DNA of 64,000 bases from contig OZ037768.1 of the NCBI GenBank assembly GCA_964035545.1, positions 18,145,700 through 18,209,699 on the forward strand. Direction: 5' to 3'. This document shows, piece by piece, positions 33,072 to 45,000 of the stretch. The translations under genes were made by a program, and so were the position numbers. The first letter of the stretch is position 1; each line of letters starts with the position of its first letter. A model generated the notes under the pieces. The model was given only the letters and a program-made list of their open reading frames with translations, was not told where the DNA came from and did not search any database. The DNA comes from Bugula neritina (lineage: Eukaryota > Bryozoa > Gymnolaemata > Cheilostomatida > Bugulidae).

Positions 33072-33520
33072 ATATATATACATGCCAAATATTTACTACA
33101 AAATTCAAAAATAGCATAAATTAAGTAGTATTACCGTGCTTATTTGCATCCAATTAACTAGTCTTACATTTATAGCGACTGTAACGTATTTTGTGTATAA
33201 TGGTTATTGCAAGCATTATTCAATTCATATTCACATTAAAATCACAGCGAAGCTTGAACTTTATAGCTTTGTATTTATGTGCATGATTGAGTTTTAATTT
33301 TTCTTTTAATTTTATGTGCATTAAAAATGTGTTTAAAAACTTTACCAATAAAAAAAAATAAAAAAAATGTTTACATAAAATAGAAAAAAAATAAAATAAC
33401 AAAAGTGGCAAAATTTTTCCCTTATAACTTATATAAACTCGCGGTACCAATCTCGGCATAATGGCGCCCATATGATTCCGTAAGATTTGCTAATGGCAAC
33501 ACTCTTAATATACCACACTG
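31759..33520. mobile_element. hAT-like non-autonomous element with long inverted arms and (AT)n core
   Basis: 1,762 bp. Both ends read CAGTGTGGTATATTAAGAGT inward and are followed by about 400 bp of imperfect inverted arms (for example GTTTATATAAGTTATAA, and GGAAAAATTTTGCCACTTTT on the left arm). An exact 8-bp duplication ATAAATTT flanks it (31751-31758 and 33521-33528). CAGTG ends with 8-bp target duplications are the hallmark of hAT transposons. The centre (about 32180-33080) is AT microsatellite with ATAATATATTATAT derivatives. No transposase is encoded. Confidence 0.88.
32180..33080. repeat. (AT)n microsatellite tract
   Basis: About 900 bp of almost pure A/T: long (AT)n runs, then degenerate TAATATATTATATA units. 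It is the core of the hAT-like element. Length is likely to be unstable and may be inaccurate in the assembly. Confidence 0.95.
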
Positions 33521-33615
33521 ATAAATTTCTGCATCCACAGCCAACTCGCTGTGCGTGGCAGGTCATTCCCGCAACGGATTTTCACGCACTTGTACCCGCT
33601 ATTAAAATGAAACTA
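33521..33615. mobile_element. right fragment of the second 424-bp-family element
   Basis: Continues the interrupted element after the target duplication. TGTGCGTGGCAGGTCA corresponds, reversed, to the TGACCTGCCACACACAGTGCG area near 29753 of the intact copy. More diverged towards the right end; the terminal repeat is not recognisable. Confidence 0.6.
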
Positions 33616-33717
33616 TGGTTCCCATCGAACTCAATAATATCTATTCCAGCTCAGTGATGGTTCCCGTATGCAGAATATCCGCGCCGCGGAGCCTTACGCT
33701 AATATCCATTGAAAAGA

Positions 33718-36700
33718 AGTGAGCACATAAAGGCGCGTTTACTTAAAAAGCAAACGAACGCTTTGACCAATAGCGTAAATTATTTTAGCTCCACTTTAAT
33801 CAGCTGTAGGTAAAACACTGTTTGAACAAAGACTCGTTCGCGAGTAACTAAATGCAATAGCAATTTGAACCCGGGAATTACAACTTCAACTTGACTAAAT
33901 TAATAATTGTGCTTTCGTAGGTGGAGGATTGAGGGATAGTCACGCTAACCGGTGCAAAAAGATAAATTAAAACTCTCTTTTTTAGTCGAGCGTTTGCAAA
34001 ATTAGATTAGCAGCAGGTACGTATCTTAGGGCTGTTTAAAATTTTTACGGTGACTGTATCATGGTTTTTATCAATTAGATTTAATACCGTACTCATTCTT
34101 ATCCATACTCAAGTCATAGTCAATGTCATACTGATACTCATACTGATACTCCTACTCATAGTCATAGTCATACTGATTGACTAAACTTGGAGTTAGTCAT
34201 TACTCATAGACTCATGTTCATACTATCATACTCATAGTGATACCGATAGTGATACTCATAATCATAGTAATACTAATACTAACACTCTAACAGTATTACT
34301 AATAGTAATAGTAATACTCTAATACTAATAGTCAAAGTCACTTTGAAAGTGACAGCAGGCCCTAAACCAGTAAATGTAGTACTACTACTAGTACTAGTAA
34401 TATTACTATCACTACCAGTATTAATACTGATACTAATAATAATAGTAATCAGTAATGTTCATAATCGATAGTGATAGTGGCCAGAGCTTGGTTTAAATCT
34501 GAAGTCTTAATCTCAGACTTGAGTTAGTCAAGACTCAAATTAACTAGAGTACTATTAATTCATCTTACATTTACAGTAACAATTACAGTTACAGTGACTT
34601 GAGTTTAGGTTAAAGTTGTGTTCTTTTCAGAAATTATTTATACGGAATTTGATATTTCTGTGCCAGCTAAATCTGTCAAAACATCCAACTCTCAAAAGGA
34701 GGTCTTTTCTTAACTTTCTTAAGCGCACACAAGATGCTGTTTCGGGCAGGAAGCTGTTGAGATAGCCAATAGGCAGTGGTGATAATGCTTGGTAAGTGAC
34801 TAATTTTCAAGCTGGTCTCACAGGCAAAGCGTGTACGTTTATAGCTAACCCTATTAGGCTGGCAGAAAAATTTAAGCTGTACTTAAAAAGTGAATTAGCC
34901 CCTAAAATATTAAACCTGAGCCAAAAATTAGTTTTCAACAATCGTTATTTTAATCAGTAATAGTTTCAATATATCGAAGTATTGGGAAATCTGCAAATTT
35001 AATATTTAGAATGCTTGTTTTTTAACATAGCTTTAACCCACTATGATTACCCAGTCTTACACTTACATTTTTTGTAACGGCCAGCATGGCCTTTTTGTAA
35101 CTCATGTTAGTAAAAATAAATAGAAAATCAAGTATTGAAAATGCATCCATAAATTAGTTATACTTAGCTTGTCAAACCTATTGTCATTAAACTTAAGCTT
35201 TATATTTGTTTTCCATAGAACTAGCACAGCTGTTTTGAGCTGTTATGCTAGCCAACACATTGTGTAAACTAGCTAGCTATATAAGGCTTTGCAGGCTGCA
35301 CATGTGTTTGTTATAAACTTGGCCCAGCCATGGTAGACCAAGTGCTAGAGCCATGACAAGTGCAGCCGTTTTATAGAACTAGTAGAGCCAATCAGTTTTC
35401 ACGTTGCCTTATGGCATCAGTCGAGACTTTACTCCTATAAAGTACCATCAACACCATAGTATAAAACAGCAGCTACATCTTTCATCAACAAACAGTTTTT
35501 CTAGTAACACCAATAGGAAGCTCTATAACAAATGAACAGTTTTTAATTGACAATAAAACTTATTATTTTTGAAAATGAGTTATATGACTATTTTATGTTG
35601 ACGAACACACAAACAGCTACACAGCATGCAGCATTAATATTCTATAGTCCAGACAGATTAATTATAGGTCTACACAAGCCACTTTAAAAAGTATTTTTAT
35701 GCTATGCTACAGTTAGCTTGTGTTGATAATTTAAAACATATATTTAACTAATTTGCAGTGATAGTTTGACTTGTTTGTCATCAATATTGGATTATCATTG
35801 TAGTGATAAATATCCCTACTTACACATTGAATCACTGAATGCTTATAGCCAAACAATTCTTAGATCAATATAATTTGTTTGAACTATTGCTAGCAGTATC
35901 TCTTTTTTAGAACTATTCACATATACAACGCTAAATGCTTATAAATTGTTATGCTCTCTTGTCTGTTTTTGAGTGTAATGAAGCAGTTTTTGTAGCTTTC
36001 CGTTTGCTTTCTATACAAATTAGATATTTAGGTTTTGTTGAATTTTATGATTATTTTCCTCCGAGCTCCTGGCCAAGCAAGGTTACATTAAATTAATATT
36101 AACATCTACTAGTTTTGTAATTTCACGATAAATTGTATGGAAATTTATGAGATAGTTAGAAAACATCTATTTATGGTCAACAAGCTGAAACATGAAAGTA
36201 TATTTTGCTTTTCTGATAGTTTTATAGCTGTCTGCAATGAGCAGCTTTTAGTTGAATTCAATTTAATTGCTTTTCAAGTCTTGGTGCAGATAAATCTAAA
36301 TTGGCTTATGCATTAACTTGAACTGATTTGGTTCAATTTGAAGTGACTTGTAATACTTAAGCTGCATGTACACAGGCCGATTTTTTCAGCCGATTTTGTA
36401 CTTGTCAATTTCGCTATTGCTGATTGAAAAATCGCCGATAAATCCAAGCGATTTTTATTTCCCGCGTTATTTTCCTGCAAAAATCAACCAAAAGCAAAAA
36501 TCCCCGGATTAATTTAGAAATCGTAAAAAATCGCTAACAGTTTATTGGAAAAATCAGCCTGTGTACATGCAGCTTTAGTAAAATATTTATACGAATTTAA
36601 TAGAATTGGTCACATGGCTTGGCAATTGAAATAAGAGAAATAGATTCATAGCTAATTATGTAGTAGGCTTTTAGCCAATAATTAATTATGGAATAATGTC

Positions 36701-38062
36701 ACAAAACTATGGTAGCAGTGTGACTAGTTCGAAAAGTCTGGTAGTCAGAAGTGTATAAACAAGTAGCATACAGCTTGCTAATTCAGTTGAGACTAAATAG
36801 AGCTGTGAATATAAGTAGACTTTATTTCTCCAGCAAGATATACACAGATCAACTTATGAAAATGAACTATATTGTAAACACAACTGCCTTAGTATTTATA
36901 GTAAACATAAAAACTTGGACATTCAGCAAAACTTTTTCCGTCTTACCTGACAAAAGTTCAGGTGTCACCGACCAGCTAAACTGTGGGAAACACTGCTCTT
37001 ACCGTTTACCTGCGTTTTGTTTCTACTCTTACAAAGTGAACTTTTCATTGTTCAATTCTAACTGATGGGTTCAAACTCTCTCTGTAACCTTCTAGCTATT
37101 GAATTTGTAGAGTCAAACGCACCATGGTGATCTCAAATACATGTTTAATTCTAGTTCACTCACCCTGTAATTTTTGAAACATTTTACTTTCCCAAACAGT
37201 TAATGCCAGTAAGACATGAGAGATTGTAGTGAGCTTTTACTGGTGAGTTGGTGAGAAATCTGCTGATCCTATTTATTATAGTAAAATTCTAGCTCCTAGC
37301 TTCACATTGAACTTGATAGTTATAAATATGTTTGTTTTAAGGTCCTATACAGCTACATAAGTTTAGTTAAGAACTATTTTAATTTTCCTACATTTTGCAT
37401 TTACTGCCACACAAGTTCTGACTTGCTCTTTGGAATTAGCTGCTCTTGGCTATTGTTCCGCTTCACTACCTCAATAATCTGATTGGTTGAGTAGTACTTA
37501 ATAAAAGGTTGGGTGAGCTGAGGGTTGTTCAAAGATCATTCAGATAATTATTTATGTTGACAATACTTCAATTATTTGTACACTGTGTTGGCAATTGGGA
37601 TAAATAACAATTTGATTTAATACAGTTTCAAAACTTTCTCGCAATGTAAGTATATATTTGTATATAATATGTATTGGCTGTTATTATATTTTTACATTTA
37701 TGAAAATTTGACTTTAGAATACTTTGTATTGTTGACACAGCATCTACTTTTTGCAAGGTTTCAGCTGCTACATAAAATGTAATATCATAACCAAAATAGA
37801 GTTGAGCTACATGCAATAGCAATTTCTTCATGCTACCTCTTTTTACAACTGTAAATTATTTGTCAAAAATATTAAGTGCAGAAAACAGTAATACTAATAT
37901 AAAACATTTCCTAATTTTCTCACCTTTTTCTTTGCTTGAGTTTAAGAACTAAGGCGTTCTTTGATTTGGGTAATCTAAGCAGTCTTAATTTCTATTAGCA
38001 CCACATTTTCAAATCTCTATAAATGAGTAAATTATTATTGTAATTGTTTTGCAGAAGTATTA
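33718..38062. repeat. duplicated non-coding unit, copy 2
   Basis: Aligns in direct orientation with copy 1 (19650-23178) in several blocks: 33718-34795, 36595-36700 and 36928-38062. It lacks the solo LTR present in copy 1, has about 1.8 kb without counterpart (34800-36595), and contains the small TIR element at 36360. No ORF is conserved, and no host exon is recognised in it. Confidence 0.8.
36360..36574. mobile_element. 215-bp TIR element with TTA target duplication
   Basis: Inverted ends AGCTGCATGTACACAGGC and GCCTGTGTACATGCAGCT, flanked by TTA at 36357-36359 and 36575-36577. Three-base TWA duplications are typical of PIF/Harbinger-type elements. Non-coding; the interior has several CGATTTTT/AAAAATCG palindromic words. 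Confidence 0.8.
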
Positions 38063-39014
38063 GTTTACAAGCCTGTCCTGACATTAAATATCTTTGAGGT
38101 GTATCTAGATTGTACGATAGAGTAACAATATTGTGCTTAGGTAAACTAAATGCAATTATTCTTCTCCCATAGTTTCTCAAATTTCTGATGAGCAAACATT
38201 CTATGCTATTCATTGTATCTGTCAACTGAATGCAAGAGCCTCAAGTTACAAAATTTTTTCTCCATTAAATTGCAATAAAGAGTATGAAAAGAGGTTTCTT
38301 GTAAATATTATCAGTGACTCGATTGCACAAAATTCTGTCAAAATATTCTTTGTCTATTTGGCTAGCTATGAAAATAAAAACCTAGTTTGTACTTTCAACA
38401 ATGCTGTTTATCTAATTGTCACTTGTTTTTGTGCATGTAATAGTGGAGAGATGCCTGCTCTATATAATTATGAGTTATTAGGGAACAAGTTATTATCTTA
38501 TCTATGTGTTTTAAGTAGCTTATTAGGCAAGTTAGTCACCAACTGCTTTGCATTGTTATCTCTCTAGCTTGTATTAACAGGTGAGCACACCTAACAATAG
38601 TCAGTTTCAACTAGTTGCATACATTATGTACTTATATTTACAGAGCTCTGGTAGGATGTTCTAGCCCACCATGGACAGAGCTGTAAGACAGGATAACAGT
38701 GCAATGGTTAGACAGCTTTAACATTGTATTATTGAAGAATTGTGACTTAATTTCTCATTGTTATGCTTAGTATTATGCTGTGGTTATACTCAGAATAATA
38801 TGTATTGCTTAATATTTGAATTTTTACATAGTTGCTATTTTCAATAATTAGTTATGTGAGTTTTTATCTCCTGGAATATTCTGGGCTTTCTGTACACTTT
38901 TTGAACCAACTGTAAAATCCCTATATAATGTCCTGGTGTATACAAATCTCACTTTAGCTTAAAGAAAGCACGCAGTTACCAGTCAGTAGCTTATATTCTC
39001 TTACATTCTTGCAG
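38063..39014. other. region 5' of the first sure spectraplakin exon
   Basis: AT-rich. One candidate feature: 38671-38682 reads ATGGACAGAGCT in a strong start context (CCCACCATGG) and is followed at once by a splice donor, GTAAGA. Spliced to 39015 it would be in frame and give a four-residue first coding exon. Otherwise no exon, and in particular no calponin-homology exon, is recognised. Confidence 0.3.
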
Positions 39015-42000
39015 ATTGGTATTCACAGCATGTTTGGGAGTTATCCTGCTTGTGTACATGATGAGTACGAGAAACATGCTAGGAGCCGGAAGAGTACACC
39101 GCAGGTAAGTTTTTATTACATAATTTATGCGTGTGCCAGGCTGGGCGCTAGCCCTAAAGGCCTAAATCATGCTGATAAACTTGTCAATCCAGTCTTTCAG
39201 TGAACATTAGAATTTTTGGTACTCCAGGTTATCTTATTTCTCAGTCTATCAATCAATCAAATGATCAATCAATTGATCAGTTGATGAATCAATCAATCAA
39301 ATAAGAAAGGGCACCTGAGTTGTTGGGGTAAACAGACCTTAACATTAGATTTCCTGTACACAACTGTATTAATTCTTTAGATAATTGAAATTTTATAAAA
39401 AGTTAATGCTAAATTCAATTTCTTTATAAAGTGCCAGGTTTTAGTCTGACATACAGTTGACAATGCACAACCCAGTGTAGCATTTAGCTAGTATTTGCAG
39501 CACTCAGTGTGTGTTAGTGGAGAAGGCAACATGTACACCACCTGTAAGTTATTTCACTCGAGCAGATTTATGACTTGCCTCTTTTATTCAAACCTCAATG
39601 GACTGTTATCATACATAATACGTGCATTGTGTTGAGATGAAATTGTCTTAGATTTTGTTTTCTACTCAAAGCTGAACTGGTTAGCAGGGCCTGTGGCTTG
39701 TTAATAAAATGAATTGCTTGCAAGTTGCTGTAACTAATGATTGCTTGGAGTATTTTATTGCCTTTTGACTGCATATTTTGGGTAGAAGAGCTTGACATAG
39801 AATAGTAAAAACATTACCACTATTTTGGGCATGTTTGCAAATTGCCTTTATTAGAACTGAACAAGATATTCTGGGCTGGGGTGCTTAACGTTATAAAATA
39901 GTAAAACTAGGTGCGTTTGCAAATTACTGCATAATTATAGTTGTCTTCTCGAAATAATATTTACTGTGCATACTGTTAGACCAATTATATCAATAACAAT
40001 GTTATACTTCAGCACCTTATCACCAAAACAATTCAATAATATTGACTAATCTACTACTACCGCACTACTACTATTTTTTATCACACATTAAAGCACCATC
40101 TTGTGTGCTTCTGTGCAGCAGCATTGCATAGGAGTGTAGTCTTGGCAGAAACTCTGTTTTTAGAATTCTTAGCAATTTTCAAAGCTTTGATCTAATAGAT
40201 TATGTGACATTGCATCAATCTTTATCTGCTTTTCATCTGACCTCTAATATTCCTGCATCATCCAACATAAATTGTTAAGGTAGGTTGTGTGCATAGAAAT
40301 CAGTGTATATGTAACACTTGTTAATATGTCTACTGTATGTTATGTGGTCATGAACTGTAATTTCACCATAGATAACTTGGTTTCGTCATATAGATAAACT
40401 TGACACAGTGTATCATAAGGTACATTCCATTTTGATGTTGGCTGTGTGTTGGTGATTTTACTTTGTTTACCCTGACTCATTGTTTAGCTACAAAAATTGA
40501 CTTAAGGTAGCTGAGACTGTTTCATGACTAATCTTATCTTCCTTACAGGAAATGTTTCAGACAAAGGAGAAATGCTTCAAAACGCTCCTCAAAGTGGCAT
40601 CATTAGAAGATGACTTTCAGGTACTTGTATTACAATGTGATGCCGGTAGGTTTCAGTTTGAGTAATACATCTTATAGAAGCATTTCCCCTATCTTTGTTG
40701 TTTTCTGCCTATGCTATGACTAATGCCCAAAAATCGGCAGTAAAGCAGTAAATGTAATGATCCCTGACTGCTAGTAATAATAGAAGTGAGGGGCCAGTTG
40801 ATGCTGTCAACATGTTTTATAACCCAGGTGTGGCAGTGTTTTATTTAGAGTCGTGAATAAATATAATAGTAAGGATTGCCTCCATTCAGGGGTGTAATAA
40901 ATTAAGGTGTTATTTGATTCTACTAAATAGTGCCTCGTGCTAGTATTAACCCACATGCTGCTTTATTCTACGCCCACAACTGTCGCTGACATTTCTAGTA
41001 CCCTAAATGTATCAACATCCTGTGACATGTATATAATATTATAGTACTTGTATAATCACCGTGTGGTGAATGAGACATAGATGATCATATTTATATGTAA
41101 ATCCAATGTCCCTTAAGCTACAGCCTAAATCCTCAATTCGTGACATATTAGAATAACAGATTTAACTCTCCATTTAATTTAGCCCTATCCCACATATATA
41201 ATTCTCGTGCCCTGTGGGATTTGGTGAGAAAGGGGGCACTGTGCGCTATTGTCATACTGGGAGTAAGCCCGTGTCTAATTATGTTGTGTACTTTTATAAT
41301 GGGTGCAAATTTTTATTCTGCCCTATTCAGTAAAGTGTAGAACTAGTGTACAGGTGTATTACTTACTATTAATAGCTGTTGACAGCGTAGTTGAGACCCC
41401 AACAGCTGATGATAACCACCTATTGTACAGGTAGCTAAAGTGCTGTATGCAACGTGTTGACATTGGGTGGACTCCACTATTATTTAATAAAACTTATCTG
41501 TTTATCTCCTGGTATACAATGTTGCCAACATTTAACAAGCATGTGAATCGTGGCATTAATAATGGTGGTCTGTTTACTTATTCAGTTTCTTCACAACGAG
41601 ATTGAAGGTAAAGCCCTGTATCTAACCAAGGACTTCAACCATAGCCATAAATTGGAGGACTTGGCTTCAAGTACATCTGAAGAAGTTAAAGAAATTCACC
41701 AGGTAATGAATGCCCCTCTCACCATGTCACACAACTACAGGTGTTGTATACTTTCTAACATTTTAACATAGTAACTTCTAAGCAACCCAATTAGAAATAA
41801 GATGCCCTTACACTGTTAGGAAGTCATAAAGCTGCTAATTGAAATGGCCTTATTTTCATGGAACCATGGACGTGTCAAACGTAAAAAAATATTTTGTTAT
41901 TAGTCTAAATTCTAAAGTTTTAGATAAACTATTGCAGTTTAACAAAAGTAGTAGGGTTTGTCACAGCATAGACTTAGTTTTGAGTATTATATTGCAGAAG

Positions 42001-45000
42001 GCGCTCCTACTGTTTTGACAAGCATATTAGATGTTGAAATCCATGCTGCTTAGAGAATAAGTGTGATCCTGTTATCTTAAGTGTGGAAATATCTGTAATT
42101 AGCATTGCTGTGATTTGTATCAATCAATGTTAACCTTCAGGTTTCCTTAGCTGACAAAATTATTATTGTGATGGCGCACAGGGGTGCCATCAAGTCCAGC
42201 ATGCTACTGGCATTGTAGCTAGAACTGTAGGCTTGCAGTAATCTGCTATCTCTAATAATCATGAATATATCTATAAGTCTCCTCCAAATCAGAGCTGAAA
42301 ATATTTCAAGTAGCTTTATAAAAGAATGGTGAGTTGTGAATATAAGGATTTGACTGTGCAAATATTGGCTTTCTTTTGGTTTGTGTAAACAATGTCCATG
42401 CAGATAGTAGTGAGAAACTTATTATTATTAAAAGTCTTACTTGGTTATCATAATTTGTGTAAAGAAAAACATATGCAAAAGTGTTCACAACTTTTTTATA
42501 GGCAAGGGTTTAGATTGGAAATTTTTTTCTTGGAGCTTTTTTTTATTGGCAAAGTTGACTTTATGAGCTTTAAAACTGCAGAATAAACTGTTATAATTCC
42601 TTTTCTCTACTATGACTATGAGCTCATTGTATTAATGTATGTCGTCACCTTCTGTATGAAAGTACTTGCCAGTACATCATCAGTCCACCTATACAATCAT
42701 TAACTGAAGGTTGGAACACGTGCACAGGATGTAGGGTAGAAAGTTAATATTAGATCAAAAAGCTAACTAAGCTACTTGTTTACTCTTTAAGAAATCTATA
42801 TTCTTTATATCTACATCAAATATAATTTCCTCAGTCATTTGTCGCCCACACTCCGAAAGTCGAGGCAGGAATTATATACTTGATATACTAGCATTCACGT
42901 TTTTCATAATATCTTTAAACAAACGAAATGCTTGTTTTTTGCTGCAAAACATATTAGTCTGTTTCAGTCAGCTGAAATCTCACTCAACTCTCCGTTTGCC
43001 GCTTGTGTTATCAGAACTGCATTATCTGAGTCTTAATGCAGCTCAGCACCATCTTGCTAAGAAGATAATTCCTTTTATTATCACAAGATGCCGATAGGCT
43101 AGAGTAGATTGTATTTCTTTATTGTCTGTTATCCTGTAATATTACTGGCAGATATAAAAGTCAAAACAAACCCCTTGCCATTAGGAACAGTAGTGGAGAA
43201 ATTGAGATAGCCTAAGTTCCTTAATTTGCTTATTAAACTTTGGTTTGGGTGCAGGTTGAAATTTTTTTAAGAACATAACTACTTTTGCTACATCTCTAAT
43301 CTAGAACACAGGTTTTCTCAATTTCTGCGTTGCTGCACCATTACCTACCTAGCCATTAGAAGTACTGGTGTGTTCTCAATATGGAAACTTTTATAATAGT
43401 AAGCTTTACTCTGTATACTTGTAACCATAAATTTGTTTTATTTCACAACTATTACATTTATTGCAGAATTGCATATCTTCGGTGAAGCATAACTGGGAAT
43501 GGCTGACTGCACTTTCAAACTGTTTGCCCATTCATTTGAGACACGCATCCAACTATCAACAGGTTCATTAACTTTAATATTCAGTGTGATGTTGCTCAGT
43601 GCCAGTTATTGCTGTCAACTGTTGAGAAGCTCAGTGCTTTATTTATCAAACTGCTGCCAAATATATTTTTGATCTTGAAAGTGGTGGTGGACCACACAAA
43701 CTTGAGTTAATCAACTGTCAGTTCACTCTGACATAAACTTTATTTTTCAAATACTTTTGAGTTACTGAAGCATCAATGTGAAAGGCTCCTTTCTATGGTC
43801 ACACATGTGGCATGCTACATTCCAGTGCTTAAGTAGGTGTGTAAGGTGAACATGTCTTGATAATGTTTTCTGGAAATTAAAGAAAAGCATTTTATGCTAT
43901 TATGTATATCCAAGAGGACTAGATGAAGGGTTCATTTACATGCTGGCCTACGCAGTTCATCAGAAACTAAGATAATACCATGTGAATTGATAGTTCCCTA
44001 TCTACACTATTGATTTTAAAATTGTTTTTTGAAAAGGACAAAGCATAATATACGTGGAATTGTTTCCGTGCTGCACAAAGCGCTAGAGAATTGTGATCTT
44101 CCTGATAATGTTCATCAGATAGACTGCACTGTCCCAGATGTGTACCGAGATAATTGTATGAATTACGTGTTACCTTGTAGTACTTCCACCAAGCTGAGCA
44201 TGTGCAGGGAGGTCTCGTCCTCTTCCAGAATCAGCTTGATCAGCTGATCAAATCTAGATTAGAGACAACAGGAGATGTCATGGATAATCTGAAGGTAAGT
44301 TTAGTTGAACTTCAAGACAAACTAACCAGTTTAGGTGTTCTTTTTAAAGATAAACTGACAAATTATAGCCTTTCTGTGTTTTTGTTTCACGTTTTAAACT
44401 GTTAAAATGTTATTTTCTTTGTAACCTGCATTTGAACCTGTGACAAGGCATAAAGCACTTGGGTATACATACTTTGTGTAGTTTGCTGGTACTTAGTCTG
44501 AGATGTGTAGGATTTTTTCCTGGAAAGATAACTCTTTTTTATGAAAGTTACATTAGAAGGTTGCTGTAATGCTTTAGCTTCTCGTTTGTTTAAAAATTAT
44601 GTTATTGAGCTATGATTTCTGTGTAAAGAAGGAGAAATTATACAATGGCATACAAATACAGTGCTTCCTCCGTATCTCTCTAAGCTGCAGGTCCAAAACC
44701 TCAGTTCGTGACATAGTAAAATACCATATCAAACTAACAGATCTGTCCCTGTACGCACATACATAAGCAAAAAACGGGCTTAACTTATGACATAGTAGAA
44801 TACCAGATTTACCTCCCGAATCTGTTTAATTTTGCTATTTTGTCTCTATACACATATATAAGCCACAAAACAGGGGTCCAAGCTCCTCTGGAGACCTATT
44901 AAATTTTTGTGAGATATAGAGGGAGCACTGTATTGAGGTGTTTCCACCTCACCATTCTGTAGTAGGTATCGGAGACATCTTGCTTTCCCAGTAATTAGTG

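Noticed and set aside
36751-37065. 104-codon ORF as a host gene
   Set aside because: It spans a duplicated non-coding block, and the frame is broken in the paralogous copy near 22045-22170.
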